Shown: positions 8,412 through 18,062 of the stretch, piece after piece
Layout of the letters: each line of letters begins with the position of its first letter
Position numbering within the stretch: position 1 is the first letter of the stretch
Source of the DNA: Microbacterium sp. LWH11-1.2
Lineage (GTDB): Bacteria > Actinomycetota > Actinomycetes > Actinomycetales > Microbacteriaceae
Direction: 5' to 3'
Assembly: GCF_038397745.1 (NCBI RefSeq)
Contig: NZ_CP151636.1
Coordinates: 1,674,001 to 1,738,000, forward strand
DNA length: 64,000 nucleotides
Program-made: the position numbers and the translations under genes
Notes under the pieces: generated by a model
The model's database searches: none
Told to the model about the DNA's origin: nothing
The model's input: only the letters and a program-made list of their open reading frames with translations

Positions 8412-9257
8412 TCAGACGTGGTCGCGCCAGGAGTGCTGCGGGTCGAACCCCAGCACGCGCCGCGCCCTGTCGATCGAAAGCAGCGTCTCGTTCGGCCCGA
8501 ACTCGCCCCTGACCGGCACGTCGGGGAACACCTCGGCGAGCAGCTCGGCGTTCGCTCGTGTCATGACCGTGTCGGCGGCCGCGATGATGAAGCGGTCGAA
8601 TCCGGGAGCGGCGACCTCGAGCGCGCGCTGCACGGCCTGCGCCCCGTCGCGGGCGTCGATGTAGCCCCAGAGGTTCCACTTGCGCAGCAGCGCATCGGCG
8701 TCGAACGACGGGAAGGCCGCGTAGTCCTCGGGGTCCATCACGTTCGAGAACCGCAGCGCCGTGATCGACAGATCGGGGTGCCAGCGGACGAGCTCGGTCG
8801 CCAGCTGCTCCTCGAGCGTCTTCACCAGCGAGTACACCGACTCCGGGCGCGCCGGATAGTCCTCGTCGACCGGCACATAGGGCGGCGGAACGTCGAACGG
8901 CAGGCCGAGAACCGTCTCGCTCGACGCGTAGACGATACGACGGATGCCGAGCCGCACGGCCGCCCAGAACACGTTGAACGTGGCCGGCATGTTGTTGTGG
9001 AAGGTCGCGACATCGCTGCGGATGCCGGGCGCCGGGATCGCGCCGAGATGCACGACCGCGTCGATGCCGTCGTGCCGATCGCCGACCGCGGTGAAGGCGT
9101 CGACGACCTGGCCGTAGTCGGTGAGATCGACCTGCACGAAATCGGGTCCGCGGACGCCCGCGACATCCATCCCGATGACGTCGTAGCCGTTCGCGCGCAG
9201 TTCGCGAGCGACGACGCGGCCGAGCTTGCCCGATGATCCCGTGAGAGCGATGCGCAT
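8412..9257 (-). CDS. NAD-dependent epimerase/dehydratase-family (extended SDR) sugar dehydrogenase
   Basis: The 281-residue product starts MRIALTGSSGKLG, a Rossmann GxxGxxG loop, and carries the catalytic YxxxK pair as YSLVK. A conserved VHLGAIPAPG segment precedes the active site. Length and motifs resemble uronate- or sugar-oxidising extended SDRs; the exact substrate cannot be read from sequence. ATG 9257 has no strong Shine-Dalgarno. It is divergent, with 57 bp between starts, from a LacI regulator that may control it. UDP-sugar epimerase is an alternative role. Confidence 0.75.
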   Translation of the reverse strand: MRIALTGSSGKLGRVVARELRANGYDVIGMDVAGVRGPDFVQVDLTDYGQVVDAFTAVGDRHDGIDAVVHLGAIPAPGIRSDVATFHNNMPATFNVFWAAVRLGIRRIVYASSETVLGLPFDVPPPYVPVDEDYPARPESVYSLVKTLEEQLATELVRWHPDLSITALRFSNVMDPEDYAAFPSFDADALLRKWNLWGYIDARDGAQAVQRALEVAAPGFDRFIIAAADTVMTRANAELLAEVFPDVPVRGEFGPNETLLSIDRARRVLGFDPQHSWRDHV

Positions 9258-9314
9258 GTCTCCAGAGTGGCACGGCTGCGAGCGGCGCGGGTCGGGCGTC
9301 GTACACTCGTCGGC

Positions 9315-10325
9315 GTGAGTGAGTCCCCCAGCGCGTCGAATCGCACGGTCGGCGTCCGCGACGTCGCGGCGCTCGCCGGGGTGTCCCGGCAGACCGTCTC
9401 GCGGGTGCTCAACGATCACCCCGATGTCGCCCCCGAGACCCAGGTGCGCGTGCAGGCGGCCATGGCCGAGCTCGGATACCGGATGAACAACGCCGCCCGC
9501 GCGCTGGGCACCCGCCGGTCCCGCACGCTGGGCGTGCTGGCCTCCGACGCCCTGCAGTACGGTCCCTCACGCAGCATCGCCGCGCTCGAGGCGTCCGCTC
9601 GTGCGGCGGGGTACTGGGTCAGTGCGGCCTTCGCCGATGCGGGAGACGCCGCTGCGGTCGTCGCGGCCGTCGACCACCTCATCACCCAGGGCGTCGAGGG
9701 CATCGTGGTCGTCGCTCCGCATGCCCGCACGCTCGAGGCGCTCGACGCCCTCTCGATCGGCGTTCCCGTCGTCACCCTGCATTCCGCCGGGCGCGGCGCT
9801 CACGGACTTTCCGTCGATCAGGCGGCCGGCGCGCGCATGGCCGTCGCCGCCCTCGCGGATGCCGGGCACACCCGCATCGTCCATCTCGCGGGTCCCGCCG
9901 ACTGGCTCGAAGCGGAGTCGCGCGCGGAGGGCTTCGCCGCGGAGCTGGCCGCACGGGGTCTCCCGGCCGGACCCGTGATCGCAGGGGACTGGTCGGCGGG
10001 ATCGGGGTATGCCGCCGTCGCCGCGGTCCGCGCCGCGGGTGCCACCGCCGTCTTCGCCGCGAACGACCAGATGGCGCTCGGACTGCTCGGTGGACTGCAC
10101 GAGGCCGGGCTCGCGGTCCCCGCGGACATCAGCGTGGTCGGCTTCGACGACATCCCGGACGCCGCGTACTACTGGCCGAAGCTCACGACCGTGCGGCAGG
10201 ACTTCGACGAGCTCGCGCGCCGCGCGGTCGCTGCTGCGGTCGGCGGCGCCGAGGCCGAGGCGGCGCATCTGGCCCCGGTCGCCCCGGTGCTGATCACGCG
10301 CGACTCGGTCGCCCCGCCGCGCTGA
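9315..10325 (+). CDS. LacI-family transcriptional regulator
   Basis: A 336-residue regulator with helix-turn-helix VRDVAALAGVSRQTVSRVLN near the N-terminus and a sensor domain with GFDDIPDAAYYWPKLTTVRQ, typical of sugar-responsive LacI proteins. The GTG at 9315 is preceded by a -10-like TACACT (9302-9307) 7 nt upstream and no Shine-Dalgarno, so translation is probably leaderless. It lies between a divergent SDR gene and the downstream araDBA operon, and is the best local candidate for the operator at 10519-10534. Confidence 0.88.
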   Translation: MSESPSASNRTVGVRDVAALAGVSRQTVSRVLNDHPDVAPETQVRVQAAMAELGYRMNNAARALGTRRSRTLGVLASDALQYGPSRSIAALEASARAAGYWVSAAFADAGDAAAVVAAVDHLITQGVEGIVVVAPHARTLEALDALSIGVPVVTLHSAGRGAHGLSVDQAAGARMAVAALADAGHTRIVHLAGPADWLEAESRAEGFAAELAARGLPAGPVIAGDWSAGSGYAAVAAVRAAGATAVFAANDQMALGLLGGLHEAGLAVPADISVVGFDDIPDAAYYWPKLTTVRQDFDELARRAVAAAVGGAEAEAAHLAPVAPVLITRDSVAPPR

Positions 10326-10366
10326 CCCTCGGCTCGTGGTCGCCCCGTCGTTCCGGCCGGAGTGGC

Positions 10367-10464
10367 GTTCGCAATTCAGCAAGAGTTCGGACGCGCGGGG
10401 CTCCTTCCCTCGGAATTCCGGGGGCCGTGATCGGGGCGCAGGGAGTTCTTGCTGAATTGTGAAC
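10367..10464. repeat. Palindromic element, family 1 (98 bp copy)
   Basis: Terminal inverted arms GTTCGCAATTCAGCAAGA (10367-10384) and TCTTGCTGAATTGTGAAC (10447-10464) match at 17 of 18 positions around a GC-rich centre. Related copies occur at 26558-26643 and 56843-56928. It occupies most of the gap between the lacI gene and araD and encodes no protein, resembling a small non-autonomous palindromic element. Confidence 0.85.
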
Positions 10465-10488
10465 GGCCGACCGCCGAGCCCCGTCCTC

Positions 10489-10534
10489 TTGACGACCCGC
10501 GCGACCCGTGTCACACTTCTGTGACCGGTCACAG
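10489..10534 (+). promoter_or_regulatory. araDBA promoter with perfect 16-bp operator
   Basis: A -35 TTGACG (10489-10494), 17-bp spacer and weak -10 CACACT (10512-10517) precede the perfect palindrome CTGTGACCGGTCACAG (10519-10534), which would cover the transcription start. A repressor bound here would block the ara operon. The adjacent LacI protein (9315-10325) is the likely binder, by inference. Confidence 0.65.
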
Positions 10535-10563
10535 TGGCCGGTCGTGAAGCATCCGAGGTCCTT

Positions 10564-11283
10564 GTGAGCAACGACGCCCCCGCCTTCGACCCCGCCGTCG
10601 ATGCGGCCATCGCCACCGTCCGCGCCGACGTCGCCCGACTGCACGGCGAGCTGGTCCGCTACGGACTCGTCGTCTGGACCGGCGGCAACGTCTCCGGCCG
10701 GGTTCCCGGCGCCGACCTGTTCGTGATCAAGCCGTCCGGCGTCTCCTACGACGACCTCGCACCCGACAACATGATCCTCTGCGACCTCGACGGGAACGTC
10801 ATCCCCGGCACCCCCGGCAGCGATCGCTCCCCGTCGAGCGACACCGCCGCACACGCCTACGTGTACCGCAACATGCCGGCGGTCGGCGGCGTCGTGCACA
10901 CGCACTCGACCTACGCCGTCGCCTGGGCCGCCCGCGGCGAGGAGATCCCCTGCGTGATCACCGCCATGGCCGACGAGTTCGGCGGACCGATCCCGATCGG
11001 CCCCTTCGCGATCATCGGCGACGACTCGATCGGACGCGGCATCGTCGAGACCCTCAGCGGACACCGCTCGCGGGCGGTGCTCATGCAGAACCACGGCCCG
11101 TTCACGATCGGCGTCGACGCGAAGGATGCCGTGAAGGCGGCGGTCATGGTCGAGGACGTGGCCCGCACGGTGCACCTCGCCCGCGAGGCCGGTCCGCTGG
11201 TCCCGATCCCGCAGGCGGCGATCGACAGCCTCTTCGACCGCTACCAGAACGTGTACGGCCAGAGTCAGGACGCCCGCCGATGA
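10564..11283 (+). CDS. araD: L-ribulose-5-phosphate 4-epimerase (class II aldolase family)
   Basis: The 239-residue product has the class II aldolase/AraD fold. HTHSTYAVAWA (His112, His114) and QNHGPFTIG (His177) provide the metal ligands, and TGGNVSGR with KPSGVSYDDL bind phosphate and substrate. It converts L-ribulose 5-phosphate to D-xylulose 5-phosphate, the last step of L-arabinose breakdown. GTG 10564 has GAGG about 7 nt upstream. It is the first gene of araD-araB-araA-mutarotase. L-fuculose-phosphate aldolase is a related possibility, but the neighbours argue for AraD. Confidence 0.88.
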   Translation: MSNDAPAFDPAVDAAIATVRADVARLHGELVRYGLVVWTGGNVSGRVPGADLFVIKPSGVSYDDLAPDNMILCDLDGNVIPGTPGSDRSPSSDTAAHAYVYRNMPAVGGVVHTHSTYAVAWAARGEEIPCVITAMADEFGGPIPIGPFAIIGDDSIGRGIVETLSGHRSRAVLMQNHGPFTIGVDAKDAVKAAVMVEDVARTVHLAREAGPLVPIPQAAIDSLFDRYQNVYGQSQDARR

Positions 11284-12881
11284 CCTCTCCGACCGCGGCG
11301 TCCGGCGCCGATGACATCCGCGCCGGCCGGGCGAGCCTCGGCATCGAGCTGGGTTCCACCCGCATCAAGGCCTGCCTGATCGGGTCCGACCCCACCGAGG
11401 TGCTCGCCACCGGCTCCTTCACGTGGGAGAACCGGCTCGAGGACGGGCTCTGGACCTACGCGATCGACGAGGTCTGGACGGGGCTGCAGGCCGCCTATGC
11501 CGCGCTCGTCGCCGACGCGGAGCGGCAGCACGGCATCCGTCCCTCATCGTTCGGAGCGATCGGCGTCTCGGCCATGATGCACGGCTACCTCGCGTTCGAC
11601 GAGGCCGGCGAGCTGCTCGTGCCGTTCCGCACCTGGCGCAACACCAACACCGGCGCGGCATCCGCCGAGCTGACCGAGCTGCTGGGAGTCAACATCCCGC
11701 TGCGCTGGTCGATCGCCCACCTGCACCAGGCGGTCATCGACGGCGAGGCGCATGTGCCCCGGATCGCCGGCGTGAACACGCTCGCCGGCTATGTGCACCA
11801 CAAGCTCACCGGTCGGCGCGTGCTCGGCGTCGGCGACGCCTCGGGCATGTTCCCGATCGACTCGGCCACCCGCGACTACGACGAACGGATGCTGCGCGCC
11901 TACGACGCCCACGCCGCCGGTCGTCTGCCTCGCCCGCTCGTCGAGATTCTCCCGGCCGCGCTCTCCGCCGGTGCGGATGCCGGTGCCCTCACGACCGAGG
12001 GAGCGGCGCTGCTCGACCCGAGCGGTGCTCTGCAGCCCGGCATCCGGCTGTGCCCGCCCGAGGGCGACGCGGGCACCGGCATGGTCGCGACGAACTCGGT
12101 CGCGCCGCGCACCGGCAACGTCTCTGCGGGCACCAGCATCTTCGCGATGGTCGTGCTCGAGCGTCCGCTGACCGAGGTGCATCACGAACTCGACCTCGTG
12201 ACCACCCCCGCGGGCGATGCCGTCGCGATGGTGCACTGCAACAACGGCGCGAGCGAGCTCGCGGCCTGGGCGGGTCTGTTCACCCGCTTCTCGGCCGCCG
12301 CGGGGCAACCGCTCGACGATGACGCCGTGTTCGATGCGCTGTTCCGCGAGGCGCTCGACGGAGAGGCGGATGCCGGCGGTCTGATCGCCTACAACCATCT
12401 CGCGGGCGAGCCCATCGCCGGGCTCGATGCCGGCCGGCCGCTGTTCGTGCGCACGCCCGACAGCGCGTTCACGCTCGCGAACTTCATCCGCTCGCAGCTC
12501 TACGGTGTGTTCGGCACTCTCGCGCTCGGCATGCAGGTACTGGCCGACGAGGGCGTCGAGTTGGACCGGATGTTCGCCCACGGTGGCATGTTCCGGACGG
12601 CCGGGGTCGCGCAGCGGTTCCTCGCCGGCGCCCTCGGTGCGCCGGTCGCCGTCGGAGAGCTGGCATCCGAGGGTGGGGCGTGGGGCATCGCGGTGCTGGC
12701 CTCGTACCTCGCGCATGCCGACGCGCTGTCCCTGGGGGACTACCTCGAGCACCAGGTGTTCGCCGCGGCATCCCTCTCCACGACCGAACCCGACCCCGCG
12801 GATGTCGCGGGCTTCGCCGCCTACCTCGACCGCTATCGGGCGGGACTGGCCGTCGAGGCCGCCGCCGTCGCATCCCTCTGA
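11280..12881 (+). CDS. araB: Ribulokinase (FGGY-family carbohydrate kinase)
   Basis: A 533-residue FGGY kinase. The N-terminal domain has the phosphate loop LGIELGSTRIKACLIG; VSAMMHGYLAFD and FRTWRNTNTGAASAEL follow. The C-terminal domain has GNVSAGTSIFAMV and a late Gly-rich stretch (ASEGGAWGIAVLA). It should phosphorylate L-ribulose with ATP. The ATG overlaps the araD stop by ATGA, which suggests translational coupling. It belongs to the actinobacterial FGGY branch rather than being an E. coli AraB look-alike (566 aa); assignment as ribulokinase rests on its place between araD and araA. Confidence 0.85.
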   Translation: MTSPTAASGADDIRAGRASLGIELGSTRIKACLIGSDPTEVLATGSFTWENRLEDGLWTYAIDEVWTGLQAAYAALVADAERQHGIRPSSFGAIGVSAMMHGYLAFDEAGELLVPFRTWRNTNTGAASAELTELLGVNIPLRWSIAHLHQAVIDGEAHVPRIAGVNTLAGYVHHKLTGRRVLGVGDASGMFPIDSATRDYDERMLRAYDAHAAGRLPRPLVEILPAALSAGADAGALTTEGAALLDPSGALQPGIRLCPPEGDAGTGMVATNSVAPRTGNVSAGTSIFAMVVLERPLTEVHHELDLVTTPAGDAVAMVHCNNGASELAAWAGLFTRFSAAAGQPLDDDAVFDALFREALDGEADAGGLIAYNHLAGEPIAGLDAGRPLFVRTPDSAFTLANFIRSQLYGVFGTLALGMQVLADEGVELDRMFAHGGMFRTAGVAQRFLAGALGAPVAVGELASEGGAWGIAVLASYLAHADALSLGDYLEHQVFAAASLSTTEPDPADVAGFAAYLDRYRAGLAVEAAAVASL

Positions 12882-12883
12882 CG

Positions 12884-12905
12884 CTTCGACAGGCTCAGCG
12901 ACCCA
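12884..12905 (+). repeat. Copy of the interspersed repeat in the araB-araA spacer
   Basis: CTTCGACAGGCTCAGCGACC lies 2 nt after the araB stop and makes up about half of the 42-bp spacer. The araA Shine-Dalgarno (AAAGG) follows it directly. Confidence 0.85.
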
Positions 12906-12923
12906 CTTCTGAAAGGCAACATC

Positions 12924-14438
12924 ATGGCCCTCTCCACCTCGCTCGACGGCTACGAGGTCTGGTTCCTCACCGGCAGTCAGCACCTGTACGGCCCCGAGAC
13001 GCTCGCCCAGGTCGCCGACCAGTCGCAGGAGATCGCGCGCCTGCTCGACTCCGCAGACGAGGTGCCCGTGAAGATCGTCTGGAAGCCGGTGCTGACGGAT
13101 GCCGCCGCCATCAAGCGCACCGCCCTCGAGGCGAACGCCGACGACCGGGTGATCGGACTCGTCGCCTGGATGCACACTTTCAGCCCGGCCAAGATGTGGA
13201 TCGCGGGTCTCGACGCGCTGCGCAAGCCGCTCGCGCACCTGCACACGCAGGCGAATGTCGAGCTGCCCTGGGCCGACATCGACTTCGACTTCATGAACCT
13301 CAACCAGGCCGCGCACGGCGACCGCGAGTTCGGGTACATCCAGACGCGCCTCGGCGTGCCGCGCAAGACCATCGTCGGGCACGCCTCCGACCCGCGCGTG
13401 CGCCGCGAGCTCGGCACCTGGCAGCGCGCCGCCGCGGGGCTCGCCGCGTCGCGCGACCTGAAGCTCGCCCGCTTCGGCGACAACATGCGCTTCGTCGCCG
13501 TGACCGAGGGCGACAAGACCGAGGCCGAGCTGCGCTTCGGCGTGCAGGTGAACACCTGGGGCGTGAACGAGCTGGCGGATGCCGTCGCCGCGGCATCCGA
13601 CTCCCAGATCGACGCGCTGGTCGCCGAGTACGAGGAGCTGTACGAAGTCGTCCCCGAGCTGCGGAAGGGCGGCGAGCGGCACCAGTCCCTGCGCGACGGC
13701 GCCGCGATCGAGATCGGGCTGCGCTCGTTCCTCGAGGAGGGCGGCTTCGGCGCCTTCACGACCTCGTTCGAAGACCTCGGCGCGCTGAAGCAGCTTCCCG
13801 GCCTCGCCGTGCAGCGGCTGATGGCCGAGGGCTACGGCTTCGGCGCCGAGGGCGACTGGAAGACGGCGATCCTCGTGCGCATCGCGAACGTCATGGGGGC
13901 AGGCCTCCCCGGCGGCGCGAGCCTCATGGAGGACTACACCTACGACATGACCCCGGGCGACGAGCTGATCCTCGGCGCGCACATGCTCGAGGTCTCGCCG
14001 TCGCTGACGACCGCGAAGCCGATGCTGGAGATCCATCCGCTCGGCATCGGCGGCAAGGACGACCCGGTGCGCCTGGTCTTCACGGCCGACCCCGGTCCGG
14101 CGATCGTGGTCGCGCTGAGCGACATGCGCGACCGCTTCCGGCTCACGGCGAACGTCGTCGAGAACGTGCCGCCGCGCGCCTCCCTCCCCAAGCTCCCGGT
14201 CGGCCGGGCGGTCTGGAAGCCGGCGCCCGACTTCACCACCAGTGCGGCCGCCTGGCTCACCGCGGGTGCGGCGCACCACACGGTCATGTCGACCGCGGTG
14301 GGTCTCGAGGCGTTCCGCGACTTCGCTGACATGGCCGAGGTCGAGCTGCTCGTGATCGACGACAGCACGACGCTGCCGGAGTTCCAGAAGCAGGTGCGCT
14401 GGAACCAGGCCTACTACCGTCTCGCGCAGGGACTGTGA
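12924..14438 (+). CDS. araA: L-arabinose isomerase
   Basis: The 504-residue product matches AraA length (E. coli 500). It contains the conserved [14 protein letters not shown] region, the metal-binding glutamates in [14 protein letters not shown] and [12 protein letters not shown], and a ligand histidine in [14 protein letters not shown]. It interconverts L-arabinose and L-ribulose with a divalent metal, the first step of arabinose use. ATG 12924 follows AAAGG at 9 nt. It is third in the ara operon, and the downstream mutarotase start overlaps its stop (TGATG). Confidence 0.95.
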   Translation: MALSTSLDGYEVWFLTGSQHLYGPETLAQVADQSQEIARLLDSADEVPVKIVWKPVLTDAAAIKRTALEANADDRVIGLVAWMHTFSPAKMWIAGLDALRKPLAHLHTQANVELPWADIDFDFMNLNQAAHGDREFGYIQTRLGVPRKTIVGHASDPRVRRELGTWQRAAAGLAASRDLKLARFGDNMRFVAVTEGDKTEAELRFGVQVNTWGVNELADAVAAASDSQIDALVAEYEELYEVVPELRKGGERHQSLRDGAAIEIGLRSFLEEGGFGAFTTSFEDLGALKQLPGLAVQRLMAEGYGFGAEGDWKTAILVRIANVMGAGLPGGASLMEDYTYDMTPGDELILGAHMLEVSPSLTTAKPMLEIHPLGIGGKDDPVRLVFTADPGPAIVVALSDMRDRFRLTANVVENVPPRASLPKLPVGRAVWKPAPDFTTSAAAWLTAGAAHHTVMSTAVGLEAFRDFADMAEVELLVIDDSTTLPEFQKQVRWNQAYYRLAQGL

Positions 14439-15394
14439 TGACGGTGGGGCTGCGATCCGGGCGGCAGCTGCGCCTCGCCGGCCACGGCTACGAGGCGATC
14501 ATCGCGAGCGTCGGCGCCTCGCTGCGGATGCTGACGTTCGAGGGGCGCGACCTCGTCGTGCCGTTCGACGCCGACGAGGTGCGGCCCGGGTACCGCGGTG
14601 CGACCCTCGCTCCGTGGCCCAACCGGATCGTCGACGGCCGCTACCGCTTCGGCGGCGCCGTGCACCAGCTGCCGCTGACCGAGCCCGGGCGCGGCCAGGC
14701 CCTGCACGGACTGCTCGCCTGGGTGGAGTTCTCCGACCGGCTCATCCTCGACGATCGCGTCGTGCTCGCCGCTGTGATCGAGCCGCAGTCCGGCTACCCG
14801 TTCCGCATCGAGGTCGAGGTCGAGTACCGCCTCGACGCGGACGGCCTGCGCCAGACCGTCACCGCCCACAACATCGGAGCGGATGCCGCGCCTTGGGGCA
14901 CCGGACCGCATCCGTATCTCGTGGCGGGCCCTTCGACAGGCTCAGGGACCCAGGGAGGCGACTCGGCACCTCCGGTCGATGCCTGGACGCTCCTCCTTCC
15001 GGCATCCGAGGTCCTGACGGTCACTCCCGATCGCCTGAGCCCGGTCGCGGTCGAGCCGGTGGCGGAGCATCCGGAGTGGGACTTCCGCGCAGCCCGTCGG
15101 ATCGGCGATGTCTTCATCGACCACGCGTTCACGGGTCTCGCCCGCACCGACGGCGTGGCCGAGGTTCGGCTGACGACCGACGACGGGACGGGCGTCGCGA
15201 TGACCTGGGACGAGCGCTGCCCGTGGGTGCAGGTGCACACGGCCGACAATCCAGGACTCGACGGCATCCATCGGATCGGCCTCGCGGTCGAGCCGATGAC
15301 CTGTCCGCCCGATGCCTTCAACTCCGGCACGGATCTCGTGACGCTCGCCCCCGGCGCGGAGCACGCCGCGAGCTGGCGCATCCGGGCGGTGTAG
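14438..15394 (+). CDS. Aldose 1-epimerase (mutarotase) family protein, with repeat-encoded insertion
   Basis: A 318-residue galactose-mutarotase-like protein with YRGATLAPWPNRIVDGRYRFGG, LHGLLAWVEF, TGPHPYLVAG and a conserved late DNPGLDGIHRIGLAVEPMTCPPDAFNSG. It should interconvert sugar anomers, here probably arabinose, to feed AraA. ATG 14438 overlaps the araA stop. An in-frame copy of the 25-bp repeat (14929-14953) inserts GPSTGSGTQGGDS at about residue 164, just after the usual HPY motif. Such a surface loop insertion may be tolerated, since the rest of the fold is intact. Confidence 0.85.
   Translation: MTVGLRSGRQLRLAGHGYEAIIASVGASLRMLTFEGRDLVVPFDADEVRPGYRGATLAPWPNRIVDGRYRFGGAVHQLPLTEPGRGQALHGLLAWVEFSDRLILDDRVVLAAVIEPQSGYPFRIEVEVEYRLDADGLRQTVTAHNIGADAAPWGTGPHPYLVAGPSTGSGTQGGDSAPPVDAWTLLLPASEVLTVTPDRLSPVAVEPVAEHPEWDFRAARRIGDVFIDHAFTGLARTDGVAEVRLTTDDGTGVAMTWDERCPWVQVHTADNPGLDGIHRIGLAVEPMTCPPDAFNSGTDLVTLAPGAEHAASWRIRAV
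14929..14953 (+). repeat. Interspersed repeat inside the mutarotase gene
   Basis: A full 25-bp copy is read in frame as PSTGSGTQ within the coding region, leaving the downstream frame intact. Confidence 0.9.
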
Positions 15395-15408
15395 CCGAGG
15401 TTCTTCGG

Positions 15409-15456
15409 TTTCGATCGCCGTTCGTGCCGCCTCACGCGCCGGGAGCCGGCAGCAAC
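15409..15456. terminator. Hairpin between convergent mutarotase and xylB genes
   Basis: GTTTCGATCGCCGTT and its near complement AACGGCGACCGGAAC pair at 13 of 15 positions, the mismatches being G-U compatible. The hairpin lies in the 106-bp gap between the two stops. It is a possible bidirectional terminator without a T-tract. Confidence 0.4.
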
Positions 15457-15500
15457 GGCGACCGGAACGCCTGGTGACGACGGGAACTGCGACCTGAGGC

Positions 15501-16811
15501 TCAGCCGCCGAGCACCGCGGCCGCCTGACGGACGGCGCCGAGGGCGACGTACTCGCCGGCCGGCGGCACCTCGACCGGGATGCCGAGCACCTCAGGGGCG
15601 ATCGCCCGCACGGCCTCGGACTGCGCGCCGCCGCCGATCAGCAGGGCCCGATGCAGGGGCACGCCCTCCTCGCGGAGCGCGTCGAGGCCCGCCCCGAGAC
15701 CGGACAGCATCCCCTCGACCGCGGCTCGCGCCAGGTTCTCGCGGGTCGTCGAGGCCAGCGTCATGCCGCTGAGCGTGGCCGTCGCATCCGGCAGGTTCGG
15801 GGTGCGCTCTCCCTCGAAGTACGGCACCAGCGAGAGCCCGTCGGCACCCGACGGCGCCGAGAGGGCCAGGCGGCTGAGCTCGTCGTGGTCGACACCCAGC
15901 AGCGTCGCCGTGACGTCGAGCACCCGGGCCGCGTTGAGAGTGCACACCAGCGGCAGGAAGTGTCCGTCGGCGGAGGCGAAGCCCGCGATGATCCCGGTCG
16001 CATCGGCCGACGGCGCCTCGCTCACGGCGAAGACCGTGCCACTGGTGCCGATCGAGACGACGACATCTCCGGGACCGGCGCCCAGTCCGAGGGCTGCCGC
16101 GGCGTTGTCACCGGCGCCGGGCGCGACGCGTCGGCCCGCCGCATCGGTCACCCACTCGTCGGCGCCCAGCACTCGCGGGAGCATCGCGTCATGTCCCAGG
16201 GCGGCGATCAGCAGCTCGCGGTCGTATCCGCCGGTCGCCGCACTCCAGTACCCCGTGCCCGAGGCGTCGGAGCGGTCGGTGACGAGCTCGGCGAGGTCGG
16301 GCCCGAGCGGTGCGGCATCCGCTCCCGCCGGGCCGTACCCGCGCAGCCGCCAGGTCAGCCAATCGTGCGGTAGGGCGATCGCCGCCACGCGCGCCGCGTT
16401 GTCGGGTTCGTGATCGCGGAGCCAGCGCACCTTCGAGATCGTGAAGGATGCCACGGGCACGAGTCCCGTGCGGTCGGCCAGCTCCCGCGCCCCGAACTCG
16501 TCGACGAGCGCCGTCGCGGCATCCGCGGATCGGGTGTCGTTCCACAGCAGCGCATCGCGGATGACCCGGCCCACGGCGTCGAGCGCGACCATGCCGTGCT
16601 GCTGCCCGCCGATGGCCCACGCCGCGATGTCGTCGAGTCCGCCTGCCGCCGCGAGCGCCGCCTGCAGCGCGACCCACCACGCTTCGGGATCGACCGAGGT
16701 GCCGTCGGGATGCGATGCCCGACCGGTGCGCACGACGGCACCGGTCGAGCTGTCGACGACGACGACCTTGCACGACTGCGTCGAGGAGTCGACGCCGAGG
16801 ACGAGGGCCAT
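15501..16811 (-). CDS. xylB: Xylulokinase
   Basis: A 436-residue FGGY kinase starting [20 protein letters not shown], with the xylulokinase feature [11 protein letters not shown], then LLWNDTRS and [15 protein letters not shown] in the second domain. It phosphorylates D-xylulose to xylulose 5-phosphate. It is a little shorter than E. coli XylB (484 aa) but all core motifs are present. It lies 7 nt downstream of xylA on the same strand, so the two are cotranscribed. Confidence 0.92.
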   Translation of the reverse strand: MALVLGVDSSTQSCKVVVVDSSTGAVVRTGRASHPDGTSVDPEAWWVALQAALAAAGGLDDIAAWAIGGQQHGMVALDAVGRVIRDALLWNDTRSADAATALVDEFGARELADRTGLVPVASFTISKVRWLRDHEPDNAARVAAIALPHDWLTWRLRGYGPAGADAAPLGPDLAELVTDRSDASGTGYWSAATGGYDRELLIAALGHDAMLPRVLGADEWVTDAAGRRVAPGAGDNAAAALGLGAGPGDVVVSIGTSGTVFAVSEAPSADATGIIAGFASADGHFLPLVCTLNAARVLDVTATLLGVDHDELSRLALSAPSGADGLSLVPYFEGERTPNLPDATATLSGMTLASTTRENLARAAVEGMLSGLGAGLDALREEGVPLHRALLIGGGAQSEAVRAIAPEVLGIPVEVPPAGEYVALGAVRQAAAVLGG

Positions 16812-16818
16812 CGCGGAC

Positions 16819-18009
16819 TCAGCGCGCGCCGAGCAGGTGCTCGGTCGCCAGCTGCTGAAGGCGCACGAAGCCGAAGCCGTGACCGCCGAGGTAGGCGTCG
16901 GCGTCGAAGTCCTCGTAGGCGCTGCGGTCGGCGAGGAAGTCGTCGTAGCTCTCGCCGGGGTTGAGCGTCGGCGTGGACAGCTCGGCGACCTTGGCGGCAG
17001 CCAGCGCCTCCTGCACCTCGGGGTCGGCGCGGAAGGCCGCGGCGCGCTCCTTGAGGAGGAGGTACGTGCGCATGTTCGCGGCGGCGGAGTCCCAGACCCC
17101 GCTCTCGTCCTCGGTGCGGCTCGGCTTGTAGTCGAAGTGCCGGGGGCCCTCGTACGCCGGGACGCCGTTCGGTCCGCCGTTCTCGAGCAGGTCGACCAGC
17201 GAGAAGGCGTTGTGCAGGTCGCCGTGCCCGAACACGAGATCCTGGTCGTACTTGATGCCGCGCTGACCGTTGAGGTCGATGTGGAAGAGCTTGCCGTGGT
17301 ACAGCGCCTGAGCGATGCCGGCCGTGAAGTTCAGACCCGCCATCTGCTCGTGCCCGACCTCGGGGTTCACGCCGACGAGCTCCGGGCGCTCGAGGGAGTC
17401 GATGAACGCGATCGCATGCCCGAGCGTCGGCAGCAGGATGTCGCCGCGAGGCTCGTTGGGCTTCGGCTCGATCGCGAAGCGGATGTCGTAGCCCTTGTCG
17501 GTCACGTAGTCGCCGAGCAGGTTCACCGCTTCGCGGTAGCGCTCGAGCGCCGCGCGGATGTCCTTGGCGGAGTCGTACTCGGCGCCCTCGCGGCCGCCCC
17601 ACATGACGAACGTCTTGGCGCCCAGCTCGGCGCCGAGGTCGAGCTGGCGGAACACCTTGCGCAGCGCGTAGCGGCGCACGTCGCGGTCGTTGGAGGTGAA
17701 GCCGCCGTCCTTGAAGACCGGGGCGCTGAAGAGGTTGGTGGTGACCATCGGCACGATCAGGCCGGTGCCGTCGAGCGCACCCTTGAGCCGGTCGATCTGC
17801 GTCTGCCGCTCGGCATCCGTCGATCCGAACGCGAACAGGTCGTCGTCGTGGAAGGTGAGCCCGTAGGCACCGAGCTCGGCGAGCTTCTCGACCGCGTGCA
17901 CCACGTCGAGGGCCGGACGCGTGGGTCCGCCGAACGGATCGGTGCCGTTGTAGCCGATGGTCCAGAGGCCGAACGAGAACTTGTCGTCGCGGGTCGGGGT
18001 GAGGCTCAT
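16819..18009 (-). CDS. xylA: Xylose isomerase
   Basis: The 396-residue product keeps exact actinobacterial XylA numbering: His54 and Asp57 (LTFHDDDL), and Glu181 and Lys183 ([12 protein letters not shown]). Metal ligands are present in [14 protein letters not shown] and [11 protein letters not shown]. It converts D-xylose to D-xylulose with two divalent metals. The ATG at 18009 has AAGGAG 6 nt upstream; longer in-frame extensions reach into the divergent regulator and are rejected. An inverted-repeat operator lies about 55 bp upstream. Confidence 0.96.
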   Translation of the reverse strand: MSLTPTRDDKFSFGLWTIGYNGTDPFGGPTRPALDVVHAVEKLAELGAYGLTFHDDDLFAFGSTDAERQTQIDRLKGALDGTGLIVPMVTTNLFSAPVFKDGGFTSNDRDVRRYALRKVFRQLDLGAELGAKTFVMWGGREGAEYDSAKDIRAALERYREAVNLLGDYVTDKGYDIRFAIEPKPNEPRGDILLPTLGHAIAFIDSLERPELVGVNPEVGHEQMAGLNFTAGIAQALYHGKLFHIDLNGQRGIKYDQDLVFGHGDLHNAFSLVDLLENGGPNGVPAYEGPRHFDYKPSRTEDESGVWDSAAANMRTYLLLKERAAAFRADPEVQEALAAAKVAELSTPTLNPGESYDDFLADRSAYEDFDADAYLGGHGFGFVRLQQLATEHLLGAR

Positions 18010-18062
18010 GATGCTCCTTCGCATGGTGCGGCGCGCCGACATGCAGAAGTCGCCGTGCTCAA

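Noticed and set aside
11544..14279. Very long open frame antisense to araB-araA (over 900 codons)
   Set aside because: High-GC codon bias leaves the opposite strand open; composition is Arg/Gly/Val-rich without motifs, and both sense genes are clearly recognised.
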